Below, piece by piece: positions 42,301-52,500 of a stretch of 64,000 bases of DNA. Under the pieces are notes generated by a model. The model saw only the letters and a program-made list of their open reading frames with translations. It searched no databases and was not told the origin of the DNA. Position 1 is the first letter of the stretch. Every line of letters begins with the position of its first letter. Source of the stretch: Closterium sp. NIES-65 (Eukaryota > Streptophyta > Zygnematophyceae > Desmidiales > Closteriaceae); contig CANXME010002546.1 in NCBI GenBank assembly GCA_948144175.1, positions 1-64,000 of the forward strand, read 5' to 3'. The position numbers and the translations under genes are program-made.

Positions 42301-43502
42301 ACGTGGCATCTACAAAATGATGACGTGGCACCTGCTTGATGTGTGGGTTGGTGACGACGATGTAAGGCAGGAATTGAAGATCCATGAGGCGCTTGGCCAG
42401 CCGGATGGGCAGCTCGCGGTGCACAAACCTGGAGAATGACAGCCGAAAACAAACAGACAAACAAACAAACAAATAAAACACATAAAAAAAAACAAAAAAC
42501 AAAAAACAGCAAAAGGAGCACTTATTGCTTGGCCAGGGACGGATAGGCAAAGGGACGGTCCTTGCATGACAGGGGGGCTAGCAGCTCACGGTGCACAGAC
42601 ATGGAGAAAGAAGGGAAACGGGCGAAATAACACTGATTACTTATCCAGTGGGGGAGGGTGGTTGTGTGGAGGGAGGAGGAGTGTTACCTGGCCTGGCGGA
42701 GGAGATAGGAGGGGTCTTTGAGAACCTGCTCTCCGAACTGCATCATGTGCTGCATCGTCGTCGCTGTCATCGGCAGCGCCGCGTATTTCTCCACCGTCAC
42801 GTCGTAAAACGACGCTTTGTTAAACGCCGACGCTTTGTTCTGCGACCAGCCTCCCGGACCTCGCGGGTACGGCAGGGAGAAACGCCGAATTCCTGAAACA
42901 GCTGCTGCTGCTGGCCTTGGTGCGGCTGCTGCCGGTATTCCCAAGGCTTGAAGTTGTTGGTACTGTCGAGATTGGTGGTGGTAGTGCCGGTACATCTGTT
43001 GCTGATACTGACTGTTTTGATGGTACTTAAGATGCCGACGCGATCCTGAGAACTGCTGTGTTTCGATCAAGCTCTTGATCACGGAATCAGCGGCAGCCGA
43101 GAACGACCGAGTAGGCGGTCTCGCGTCGACGGATCTCGCGTCAAGAACTTCCCGCATCGTCAACCCTACGGGCTCATATGTAGGCTTCTCGAATGGCGGT
43201 GTTTCGACTCGGCGGGTTTCGCCTCTCGACTCGCGGCTCGCTGGTCCAGCTTCGCTAAGTATTTCTGAAACACGTGTGGCCATGCCAACTGCAATTACAT
43301 CAAGTGGCGCATCAGTGGTTGTTCCAGGACCCCTCGCATTTCTTTGGTCATCCCGTGCTGTTGTCGCGGAGATCGGAAAAGCAGGAGATGATACGTGGTT
43401 GAGTGCGTGGGATAGCAGTGGGTAAGCGAGGCATCTCAAAATGTCAATGACCGGCTTCGACGCGAGTGGGAGCGAGCTTCGCGGAAGATTCTGCAACGCC
43501 AT
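36330..43502 (-). CDS. Mitochondrial PDHK/BCKDK-family protein kinase, 11 exons
   Basis: The exons are 43502-42688, 42428-42332, 41921-41823, 41463-41351, 40969-40876, 39638-39477, 38933-38808, 37892-37848, 37295-37229, 36875-36775 and 36413-36330, all with GT/AG ends, joining in frame to 600 residues. The N-terminal 240 residues are basic and then Gln/His/Ala-rich, plausibly a mitochondrial presequence plus linker. The helical regulatory domain has [14 protein letters not shown] and [11 protein letters not shown], then [16 protein letters not shown]. The GHKL ATP-binding domain has N-box [11 protein letters not shown]1 SDLGGGIPE and G2 [10 protein letters not shown], ending [12 protein letters not shown]. 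Family role: serine phosphorylation of the E1 subunit of mitochondrial 2-oxoacid dehydrogenases. Wording is nearer fungal Pkp1 and BCKDK than canonical plant PDK. Confidence 0.95.
37001..37054 (-). repeat. Partial copy of kinase exon 10 (5' part)
   Basis: It repeats the DSQGTPMAG coding stretch of exon 10 (36,775-36,875) and then diverges before the G2 box. It lies upstream of the intact exon in gene orientation. Confidence 0.75.
37620..37690 (-). repeat. Partial, diverged copy of kinase exon 9
   Basis: The minus strand reads CGYSFVEGG where exon 9 reads YGYSSVEGD, with similar flanking bases. It lies upstream of the intact exon 9 (37,229-37,295). Confidence 0.55.
37893..38334. repeat. 12-bp minisatellite in kinase intron 7
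   Basis: About 36 units of GAAGGGATGGGT with GATGGGATGGGT and GGGCGAAGGGAT variants in a patterned order. It begins at the acceptor of exon 8 (37,892). No stop codons arise on either strand, so very long open frames appear; they are not genes. Confidence 0.95.
38391..38550. repeat. GGAT tetranucleotide array (about 40 copies)
   Basis: An uninterrupted run of GGAT/ATGG units, close to the 12-bp minisatellite in the same intron. Its perfection suggests recent expansion. Confidence 0.97.
38690..39050 (-). repeat. Partial copies on both sides of kinase exon 7 (N-box)
   Basis: At 38,692-38,722 the minus strand repeats the exon 3' end (SNLVTIK against SNEVTIK) followed by a GT donor. At 38,991-39,050 it repeats the 5' end with degenerate [10 protein letters not shown] coding. 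The intact exon 7 (38,808-38,933) lies between them. Confidence 0.8.
39115..39437 (-). repeat. Three 3'-part copies of kinase exon 6
   Basis: At about 39,345-39,437, 39,214-39,300 and 39,115-39,180 the minus strand repeats the exon end (the [17 protein letters not shown] and MLFEIL stretch) in increasingly diverged form. All lie downstream of the intact exon 6 (39,477-39,638). Confidence 0.85.
39704..39928 (-). repeat. Two 5'-part copies of kinase exon 6
   Basis: At 39,850-39,928 and 39,704-39,780 the minus strand repeats the acceptor and MSAREVV(E/D)DAVEEATDM through TRTFGCCP, then diverges. The intact copy alone continues into the [10 protein letters not shown] block. Both lie upstream of it. 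Confidence 0.9.
39966..40032. repeat. Palindrome between 21-bp direct repeats
   Basis: A perfect 24-bp palindrome (39,987-40,010, core TTTTGAGTCGACTCAAAA) separates two identical 21-bp copies of GAAGGGTACTGATTCAAGGA(A) at 39,966-39,986 and 40,012-40,032. Confidence 0.92.
40060..40285. repeat. Cluster of three palindromes interleaved with repeated sequence
   Basis: A CAGTGCATCTG...CCATGCCGACA stretch is repeated about three times. Between the copies lie an imperfect palindrome with core TTTGAGGCGCCTA (40,092-40,112), a perfect 30-bp palindrome with core TTTTGAGTCGACTCAAAA (40,151-40,180), and TTCGAAGCTTCGAA (40,225-40,238). Confidence 0.88.
40466..40810 (-). repeat. Three 3'-part copies of kinase exon 5
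   Basis: At 40,733-40,810, 40,596-40,668 and 40,466-40,540 the minus strand repeats [24 protein letters not shown] coding up to ICTN and a GTGAGT donor. The intact exon 5 (40,876-40,969) is upstream and alone retains the RSRISR start and acceptor. Confidence 0.92.
41177..41660 (-). repeat. Partial copies around kinase exon 4
   Basis: A 3'-part copy ([13 protein letters not shown] through NLDSFLDNM) lies at 41,177-41,275, downstream of the intact exon (41,351-41,463). Shorter copies of the GVRECSI-like stretch lie upstream at about 41,530-41,570 and 41,625-41,660. Confidence 0.8.
41696..42210 (-). repeat. Partial copies around kinase exon 3
   Basis: A 3'-part copy ([14 protein letters not shown]) lies at 41,696-41,745. 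Two 5'-part copies ([20 protein letters not shown]) lie at 42,015-42,075 and 42,150-42,215. The intact exon (41,823-41,921) is between them. The 5' copies still carry the CAGGTCTATGACTC acceptor context. Confidence 0.88.
42578..42606 (-). repeat. Short copy of the start of kinase exon 2
   Basis: It repeats the acceptor and the CACCGTGAGCTGC-like beginning of exon 2 (42,332-42,428), upstream of the intact exon. Confidence 0.6.
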
Positions 43503-44269
43503 GGCACGAAGTTACTGAAATGAACCTTTTCAACTTTGTAGGGTCGCCAATGATACTCTAACTATGTCAGACGTAGCTTCTCTGTAGTTGTGAGCCAATG
43601 ACGGGTCACAGACGAGAATATCTAACTACGGATCAAGTGACCTGTCCAGTCGAAAATGGTCGCTAACAGCAATGTCAAGGTACAGTAGTGTTCTGATCCC
43701 TCTTCGAATCCGGTGCCCGACTGTTAGCACGCACATATCCCGCGCACAGCTCCCTGTGAGTTAGGAGGAATTTGGTGTTCACTATTTTTGGACTATTTTT
43801 GCTGCATTTGAGAATTGCTGCTGTGATGGAAATTGCTCGCTTCAGTATTGTGTTGGTGCTTTGTCAAGGCCTGGGTTGCTTGGGCCACCCAGGTCTGGGG
43901 CAGCGTAATTAGGTTCGGCCACAATGCCATTTGAGCGGATTTTTTATTCAGTGGTTTGGCGGGAAACTTGGTTCGCTGAGTCCGTGGACACTGCTCCTTG
44001 CTTGGCGACATCGGATTGGTTGCTTAGCTTGCGGTGGGATGACAGGTCCTGCTGCTGGCAATTTAGGTCCCAACTTTTGCTTTTCACACCTCATTTGAGA
44101 CGATCTGACGTGTTCTGGGGCCTGCAACCACCTCTGTTACCAAGTGTTATGCTAACACTAGGAGAGTGACAATAGTTATGTCCAAGGCAAATAATAATGT
44201 AGATAGTGAAATACGCAATATCGACGAGCTTGACAGCTATTTGCCAGCTTGCCTTGTTCAGAAAAAACG

Positions 44270-44328
44270 GGGGGGGGGGGGGGGGGGGGGGGGGGGGTGG
44301 GGGGGGTGGGGGGGGGGGGGGGGGTGGG
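44270..44328. repeat. Poly-G tract broken by single T bases
   Basis: Nearly 60 bases of G with a few T interruptions. It can form G-quadruplexes on the plus strand. The open frames through it give poly-Gly or poly-Pro and are not genes. Confidence 0.95.
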
Positions 44329-46205
44329 GGTCGTGTCTGGCCCAATCACAGTCAGCCGAACCTGCAGTACACCCTTGTTCTCAGTCTTCTCACCGGCGGA
44401 AGCAGTGGCTACAGTGTTTGGACGTAGCGGGCTGGTGAGATAAGTCGGTTGCGGGCCAAGTCGCACGAGGCGACGAAACCAGACTTGGGCCGTAAAATTC
44501 CGTTAACGCTCTTAACCGTTTACAAAACAGCAGTACCATTTTAGAACGTATAGAAACTTGACTAAACGCCCTGGGTCAAACTGTCAGTATAACGCATGTG
44601 ATAGGACTTTCTTTGGTCCGCTGCGGCTACACTAAGCGTCTCGGTCAGTATAGCATATTCCAGTCTAACGAGAATGAGGGTGTATATAAAAACCGTTTAG
44701 AAGTTACATGGTACAGTACGGTACACCGATGTCGATTGCGCCAGACCAGTTCCACGGTTTGGAGACCAGAAATGTCGTTAGGCTGCCCACATCAGCACTC
44801 CATTGACAAAGTACACCGCCCCAAACGCCCCACACTCCACCCAGCGTCCGAACCGAACTGAACCGACTCAAACTCAACCAGATCGTCTCGCAGCCACAGC
44901 ACAGCACTGCTCCTCCCTTGAACACACAAACAGTGAGGTACAGTAAATGTTTTGTTGTGCAGGGGCAGAAAGATGAATCCGCCGCCACACCACAGCACAG
45001 CCCTTGCGTTTTTGCGCTCTTTCCGCCCAACCACTTGGCCCGACAGCGTAGCTTGGCTCCTCACCTCACCTCACCTCACCCCATCATCCTTGGGTGGGAT
45101 TTTGGCGACTGCTGCTGATGGCTGGTTGGTGGCGCTGAGGTGGCGCCTCAACGCCTATCAAGAAAGGTGTTCTCAAAGTGGTTGGTTTGGATAAATTTGG
45201 TGGCGGAAAAGGTTGGCTCAGTTTTGAAATGGTTAGTTAGTTTCTGAAGCAAACTTCCAAGTCGAAACCGTAAAATGTCAACGAGGACGAAAATTCATCA
45301 TAAGGAATTTGGATGTTGTTCAGCCATATCTGCATTGTACCTCGGATAAGTGGTGGGTGCTTTGGTTGTGGCTGGAGCGGCAGTCGAAGCAATGAGCTTT
45401 CATTCGAGCTGATTAGGGGCTCAAGTAGCCTATCTGGTTTCTTTCTCAATCCCATCTTCTGTACGCGTGTAGTGTGGTTGTTCGTTAGGATAGACTGCAT
45501 TCCCTCCTTTTAGAAGTCTGATGCCGTCACAAGTATCCGCATTGGAGTCTCATTTCCGCTCGTTTCGGTCGCATTACGTTGTAGGCTCCAGCTATTCGCT
45601 GCATTTCGTTCTCCGAGTTAGCGTCGTATGACGTTGAAAGTCGGTAGCCGTCAAATTATTCAATGCGGGTTTCCTGGCCGTCATAGTTTCCTCGCCGTGT
45701 CGCCTAATGCCGCCTTTCCGGAGTCCCGCATGAGACAACATTAGCCAGGTAAGCTTCTTCGCGCTTCCCGTCTTTAAGACCTGTCTTCAAACCTCTAGCA
45801 GGCAAGCAACATAAACAGAAAGCAAAATAAACTACACTCGACCGTGGCAGATTCAGTATCCTGCTGATAAACGCCGCAACGCATGTCCAGCGTTCATTGT
45901 TGCATGATTGAAATCGTGTTCTTTACTGCTTGACCAAAGCTGCATTCAATGTATATGATGTATTTTGAGCATGACTCCCAGCTTTGGAATGGATCCGTTT
46001 TGTCTGCAAACCTAAAATTTACAAGCAATAATGCTCGCACTCCGCACATTCCCATCCCATGCTATTTACAGCTCGCGTCGTCTTTGCGTTTCGTGCGGTG
46101 GCATCGAAAGAAGATAATAATAATAAATATAATGAAAAAGAATGTTACACAACATCCCGTTTTGAGTCACATTTGAACTCAGCTCCATTTGACGGAATGA
46201 ATTTT

Positions 46206-46331
46206 TGCCATCCTTTTAGGTGCTCTTTCGTTAGCGGGTCTTTCGACGAATCCTCGGATCCCGTTCTTGCCATCCTTTTAGGTGCTCTTTCGTTAGCGGG
46301 TCTTTCGACGAATCCTCGGATCCCGTTCATC
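46206..46331. repeat. 62-bp tandem duplication upstream of the receptor kinase
   Basis: Two adjacent, essentially identical copies of a unit that begins GCCATCCTTTTAGGTGCTC and ends at a GGATCCCGTTC. It lies 220-350 bp before the proposed start codon and may be part of the promoter or 5' UTR. Confidence 0.9.
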
Positions 46332-46552
46332 ATCCTAATTTCATGCATTTTTCTTACCTGCAGACGTCCGATTTCGCCTGAATTTGCGTTATCCTCCTCC
46401 GTAGACTGACCCACACAAAATTCCTATTTATGCCGATGGCGGGCGCAATAACTGGGCGGATCCTATCCTCACATCCGACGTCCGCGTTACAGTCATCATC
46501 GACACAAGAACGAAACAGAACGCATCACTTCCGTCAAAAGCCATCTACGGCG

Positions 46553-49500
46553 ATGGCATCAGCGCATGTGATGCTGATGGCCCTATGGGTCGTGACGTGG
46601 TTAACCGCACTCGCCTTCGTCCCTGCAACACTCGCTGCAAGCCCTGACAGTGAGTCCGATTTTCCATGTATCCGTATGTAGGGACGTGACAGCTGTTTGT
46701 TTAAGCGCCAAAAAAAACCCTTCCCTGCTGTACTCGCTATAAGCAACGACAGCAATTCCTGCTTTCCAAAGTTCATGTACTGTCCATAAATAGGAACATG
46801 ACAGCATCGCGTGGCACCATGGCACCGTATCATGATGAAACAGCAGTCAGTGTACCCTTAACACATTTCCTTTCTACCACCCCCCACCTCCTCTACCATC
46901 CCCCACCTCCTCTACCATCCCCCACCTCCTCCCCTCACCGCCGCCTCTTCCACCCCTCCCCTTTCCCGCTTTCCCACCACCCCTCTCCCCCCCTCCCCCC
47001 CTCCCCCCCCCCCCCCCCCCCCACCTCCTCCTCCCCCTCTCATGCAGCGGAGGAGCTGTTGAACATCAAGGCTGCGTTCATGGCGTCAAACCCCGCGGCG
47101 CCGCACACAACATAGACCAGTCATCCGTCCAGTTTCCCAACCCCTACACCCTCCCTCCTCATCCATTCCCCCACCAATGGTTCCTCTTCCACCTCCCACC
47201 TCCCACCCCCACCCCCACCCACCCCTCACTCTCATGCAGCGGAGGAGCTGTTGAACCTCAAGGCGGCATTAATGGCGTCAAACTCCGTGGCGCTGCAGTC
47301 CTTCCCAGACGACATCGACCCATGTAGAGCCCTAACCCCCTACTCCTTGCGTTTCCCCCCCTCCTCCCATCACTTGTGCAGCGGAGGAGCTGTTGAACCT
47401 CAAAGCGGCGTTCATGGCGTCAAACCCCGCGGCGTTGCAGTCCTTCCCAGACGACATCGACCCGTGCAGCGCGGAGTGGCAGGAGAGGATCAAGTGCAAC
47501 GAGCATGGCCGGATCATAGAGCTGTGAGCACTGACCATGTTGGGTTGAGGGGGAAGAGGGGGTGGAGGGAGGGGAAGAGGGATGGTGTGGTGTGAGTGAC
47601 TGCAGTCCTTCCCAGACGACATCGACCTGTGCAGCGCAGAGTGGCAGGAGAGGAAAAAGCGCAACAAGTTGACTTTTGAGTCGACTCAAGAGTGGCAGGA
47701 GAGGAAAAAGCGCAACAAGCATGGCCGAGTCATTGAGTTGCGAACACGTTGGGTTGAAAAGAGAGGGGGGGGGGCGTGGGGAGAAAGGAGCGACTCACTG
47801 CAGTCCTTCCCAGATGACATCGACCGTGCAGTGCAGAGTGGCAGGAGAGAATCAAGTGCAACGAGCATGGCCGGATTATCAAACTGTAGGCACATTGGAT
47901 TGTTGAAAGGGGGGCTGTGGTGTGGGGCTCTGCTATCTCCCTTCCCCCTCCTGCTATCACTTTTTTTGCCCGTGCTATCATCTGGCGAACGAGCTCCTGA
48001 AAGAGCCAATCCCAGGATGACAGCTGGCCCGGCTGGATGCTCATCCTTCCGTCCAATCAACGTGTTCCCTACTGATGGCCCTTGGAACTCGTGAGGCTTC
48101 TCAGAACTCGTTCCCAGATGCTGCCATCCCTGGTGTAGTGCCCCTTATTCGTGCTTCACCTGCTCCTTGTCTCCAATTCACCCCCCATTCTGCTTCCCCT
48201 TTCCCACGTGCAGCAATCTCGCCAACGAGCTGCTCAAAGGGCCAATCCCAGGCCGACAGCTGGCGCAGCTGGATGCATTAGAGCGCCTGTGAGTAGCGCA
48301 CGCTTTTGTCTTAAGGAGAGTCGGGTTCGAGGCTTTGGGTTCTGCAGCAGCAGGCAGGGTGAGAGAACAGAGTTTGGGTTCTGCTGCAGCAGTAGGGTCT
48401 GAGGCTGGAGCTCCAAGACTTGAAGAGCTTCAAGCCAGGGGTTCGAGTCTTGGCCCGATAGGGTTTCGTTAAGTCATCACTGCCTGGTGGTGGAAGATGT
48501 GGAATTAGGGTTGTCTACTGCTTTGGGTTCGTGGGGCGGCCAGCAGGGAGATTAGGGTTTGGGGCTGGGGGAGCTTCAAGACTGAAGAGCTTCAGGCTAG
48601 GGGCTCGATTCTTGGCACGCTGAGCTTCACATCTAGCCAGTGCCTGCCTGGTGGCACCTTAGGCCTTAGGGTAGTAATAATTTGGTTTTTCGACATTTCA
48701 AAACCGATACATTATCATGTGGTTCAGCCCAGAGGTTCGGATTTTGGCAAAATTAGTTTCCTTTAGCCAGTGCCTGGTGGCACGCGTTAGGTTTTAGGCC
48801 GGAGAAACTTTTCACTTTTACGGGGGTTGATGCGCTGGGTTACGACTTGACTTTGATGCATTGCTTTATGGAGGCTGCGAGTTAGGGTTTGAGGCGGAGG
48901 TTCTGGGTTTTGAGGGGACAGGCAGGTGGTGTTCAAATGCAGGTCAGTATCCATTGGGGTTGCTTGCGCCTTGTGTTTCTTCTCTTCTGAACATGCTTGG
49001 AAACGAGAAGGGCGTGTAAATTGCAGGAAAATGAGTTCTTTGGATTGGCAATATCAAGCTAGTAGTGAGTGCAGAGAGAGGGAGGTAGCGAAGTAGCCAG
49101 AGAGGTTGGAGAGGCCTGCGTACCAGAGTGACTACTATGAGTATCAACCCTTACTGCCTTATTCTCCTTTGCTCCTTAAAACACTAGACCCTGTCCCTCC
49201 TGCCTTTCTCCTGTTTTCACTGCAGAAATTTGGGGTACAACTCTCTGACTGGCCCCATTCCCAAGGACCTTGGCTCTCTCAACGGCCTCACTTTCCTGTT
49301 AGTCCCATCCCATCCCATCCCATCCCATCCACTCCACTCATAAAATTGCCTTATGGCCCCTCTCGTAAGGGCCCTTTTTCTCAGCTCCCATTCTTACAGC
49401 GCCTTGCATCTCTTTTTAAGGCGCTTCTTCTATGGCTACATTCTCATCTTCCTGGTAGGTGCAGAATGCTTATTTGTTGCACACACACTATCTGCTGAAA

Positions 49501-52500
49501 CTGCCTTTTCAGTCATGGCTGTCTGTCACCAAGAAAAGCCAAGACTAGCACGTTGGCATACACATGATTACACATATACTCTCATCATACATGTGAATGG
49601 GCTTTCATGTGTGCCTGTGCATTCCCATGTGTGTACATGTGTGCGTGCATGCGTGCATCTTCTTGTGGTCAGGTCGTTTGAGGCGAATCAGCTGGAGGGG
49701 CCTATCCCGGACTGGATGGCGCCACTGCTCTCACGGCTCATTGAAATGTGCGTAGCTTTTTGAATTGTATGTGCTGCTGCCTCTGTGTGTGTTTCTTCCT
49801 CTGTCTGTGCTTCCCTCACTCTTTGTGTGCTGCTCAACATTCTGCTCGTGTCTCTTCCTTCCCCTCCTCCCCTCCCCCACCAGTCGCTTCGCCAACAACC
49901 AGTTCAACGGGCCTCTGCCTAAAAGCCTCTCCACCCCCTCCTCCTCCGTCGCGTATCAACCGTTTCAGTCTGCTCGTGTTTCCCCCTCCCCCTCCCCCTC
50001 CCCCTCCTCCCCTCCCCCACCAGTCGCTTCGCCAACAACCAGTTCAACGGCTCTCTGCCTAGAAGCCTCGGCACCCTCCGGAATCTAACCACCCTGTAAG
50101 GCTCGCTTCGTATCAGCTCTCTTCTCACTGCCTCCCCCTCCCCTACGTTCAACTCTCCCTTGTCTGTCCCGTCGCCCTGTTCCCTCTCGTAGGCACATAC
50201 CTCTTTCTCCTCCCCACCATCCCACCCACCACTCCCTCCTCCCCTCTCCCCTCTCTCCTCTCCCCTCCCTGCAGGGACATGGGCAGCGATAAGATATCGG
50301 GCGAGCTACCACCACAGCTAGCCCCTATTTCCCCACCCACCCGTTCTCCTCCCCGTTCCTCTTCCCCTTTCCTTCTCTCTGCAGAGGTCATGGGCGGCAA
50401 CAAGAAATCGCGCAAGTTACCTCCACAGCTAGCCGTTTTTTTTCACCCACCACCTCTCCACCCACCCATTCCCCCCCTTTGTCCTCTTCCCCCGCTCTCT
50501 TCCCCCTTCCCTCCAGGGACATGGGCAGCAACAAGTTATCGGGCGAGCTACCACCACAGCTAGCCTACTGCAGTAACCTCAGACTCATGTAAGCTCACTG
50601 CCAGAAACCTTCACTCTTGTTTTTTGCATAAACTTGAATCCTTGATTCTATTCTCCCTTCCACGCCCTCATATCCCTTCTCCTTATTTCCTCCACTTTCC
50701 CCCCACCCCCAACCGCATCACCCTCCTCCTTCTCTCCCTTCCCGCTCACTTCTTGCTCCTTGCAGCTCTTTTCCAGCCAATCAGCTGTCGGGTCCCATCC
50801 CGGAGTGGCTAGGGAACCTCAAGCAGCTTGAAGTCCTGTAAGCGCTGTCACTTTGCACACCAACTTTGCGCTGTAAACCCCGAGTCCCGAGATGTACACC
50901 AACGGGCTCTCAGGCCAGGCCCCATCCCCCTTTCCTGCTGTCTGCCTGCCTGCCATCCCAAGCCATGTCTGTCCCTCTGTCCTCCTGTGCCCTCGTGCTC
51001 CTGTGCCCTCCCTCGTGCTCCTGTGCCCTCGTGCTCCTGTGCCCTCCCTCGTGCTCCTGTGCCCTCGTGCTCCTGTGCCCTCCCTCGTGCTCCTGTGCCC
51101 TCCCTCGTGCTCCTGTGCCCTCCCTCGTGCTCCTGTGCCCTCCCTCGTGCTCCTGTGCCCTCCCTCGTGCTCCTGTGCCCTCCCTCGTGCTCCTGTGCCC
51201 TCCCTCGTGCTCCTGTGCCCTCCCTCGTGCTCCTGTGCACCTATGCAGGGAGATGTACACCAACGGGCTCTCAGGCCCCATCCCCTCCCAGCTGGCCCTT
51301 GCAGTGTCCCTCCACTCCATGTAAGCTCCACCCATATACTCTCTCCATACTCGCATCTCTAGTATACTTCGGGGCTGCTCCTTTCCCCTCACACTCCCCT
51401 CCTTTTTCCCCTCACCCATCAACCCCCCCCCTTTTTTCCCTCTCTCTCTTCCCACCTTCTTCTCCCCCTCAACCCCTTTTCTTTGCCTTCTCTCTCTCTT
51501 CTCTCCCCCCCCTTCCCCCGTTAGTGCCATGGACGACAATCAGCTCTCAGGGCTGCTACCCCCCGAGCTAGGCGACCTACCCAATCTATCCACCTCACTC
51601 TTTGCGTTCTGGCCCCACTCCCCCATATGTGCTCTCTCTCCTCCTCCCCTACCCCTCAGTGCCATGGACGACAACCAGCTCTCAGGGCTGCTCCCCCCCC
51701 GAGCTAGGGGACCTACCCAAATTATCCGCCATGTGAGAGAATCTGTTGCGCATTGGGATCGAATGCGTTTTACAGCACATACTCGAAGAACCCATCTCCT
51801 TTGTGTTTGTTTTTCCTAGTCGTTTTCTCTCTCATCCCTGTGTGTCTGTTCTGTTGCTCTCCTGAATTCCCTATCCCCGCTTCCATCACACCCCTATCCC
51901 CGCTTCCATCACACCCCTCTCTTCCTTTCCCTCCCTCCGACTTCTCCCACCAACATGCCCTCTCCCCCATGCCCTCTCTTCCTCCCACATGCCCTCCCCC
52001 GCATGGCAGCTATGTGGCGAACAACAACCTGGAAGGCCCCATCCCGGACTCATACACACATGCGCTCAAGAGTCCTCCCAATGCGCTCTTCCCATTCCCT
52101 CACCCCCATGCCCTCCTCTTGCCCCACATGGCAGCTATGTGGCGAAAAACAAGCTGGAGGGGCCCATACTGGACTCCTACACATGCACTTAAGAATCCTC
52201 CCCATATCTCCCTGCCATGCCCTCCCTGCCATGCCCTCCCTGCCATGCCCTCCCCCCCATGCCCTCCCCCACATGCCCTCCCCCCCATGCCCTCCCCTTC
52301 ATGGCAGCTATGTGGCGAACAACAAGCTGGAAGGCCCCATTCCGGACTCATACAGCAAGCTCGAGTCGCTCATGTACCTGTGCGTGCTGCTCTCTCCCTC
52401 TTGCCACGCTGCACTTGGGTAGACCACCTACTCACATACCTCTGTTAGCTGCTGTGCTGTGCACTGGAGGGGCCCATCCCAGACCCCTACAGCAAGCTCG

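Larger units (their letters stand above)
43503..46552. other. Divergent intergenic region between the two kinase genes
   Basis: About 3 kb separates the leftward mitochondrial kinase from the rightward receptor kinase, so both promoters should lie here. It holds a G-rich homopolymer (44,270-44,328), a CACCT run near 45,060 and a 62-bp tandem duplication (46,206-46,331). I recognise no gene. Confidence 0.5.

Noticed and set aside
36330..43502. Kinase gene as a pseudogene because of its many broken exon copies
   Set aside because: One intact copy of each of the 11 exons has GT/AG ends and all join in frame to a complete protein.
50819..51571. Open frames with HEGGHRSTREGTGA or CALPRAPVPS repeats
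   Set aside because: The frames follow the 16/20-bp minisatellite in a receptor-kinase intron; the real exons there are the short LRR exons.
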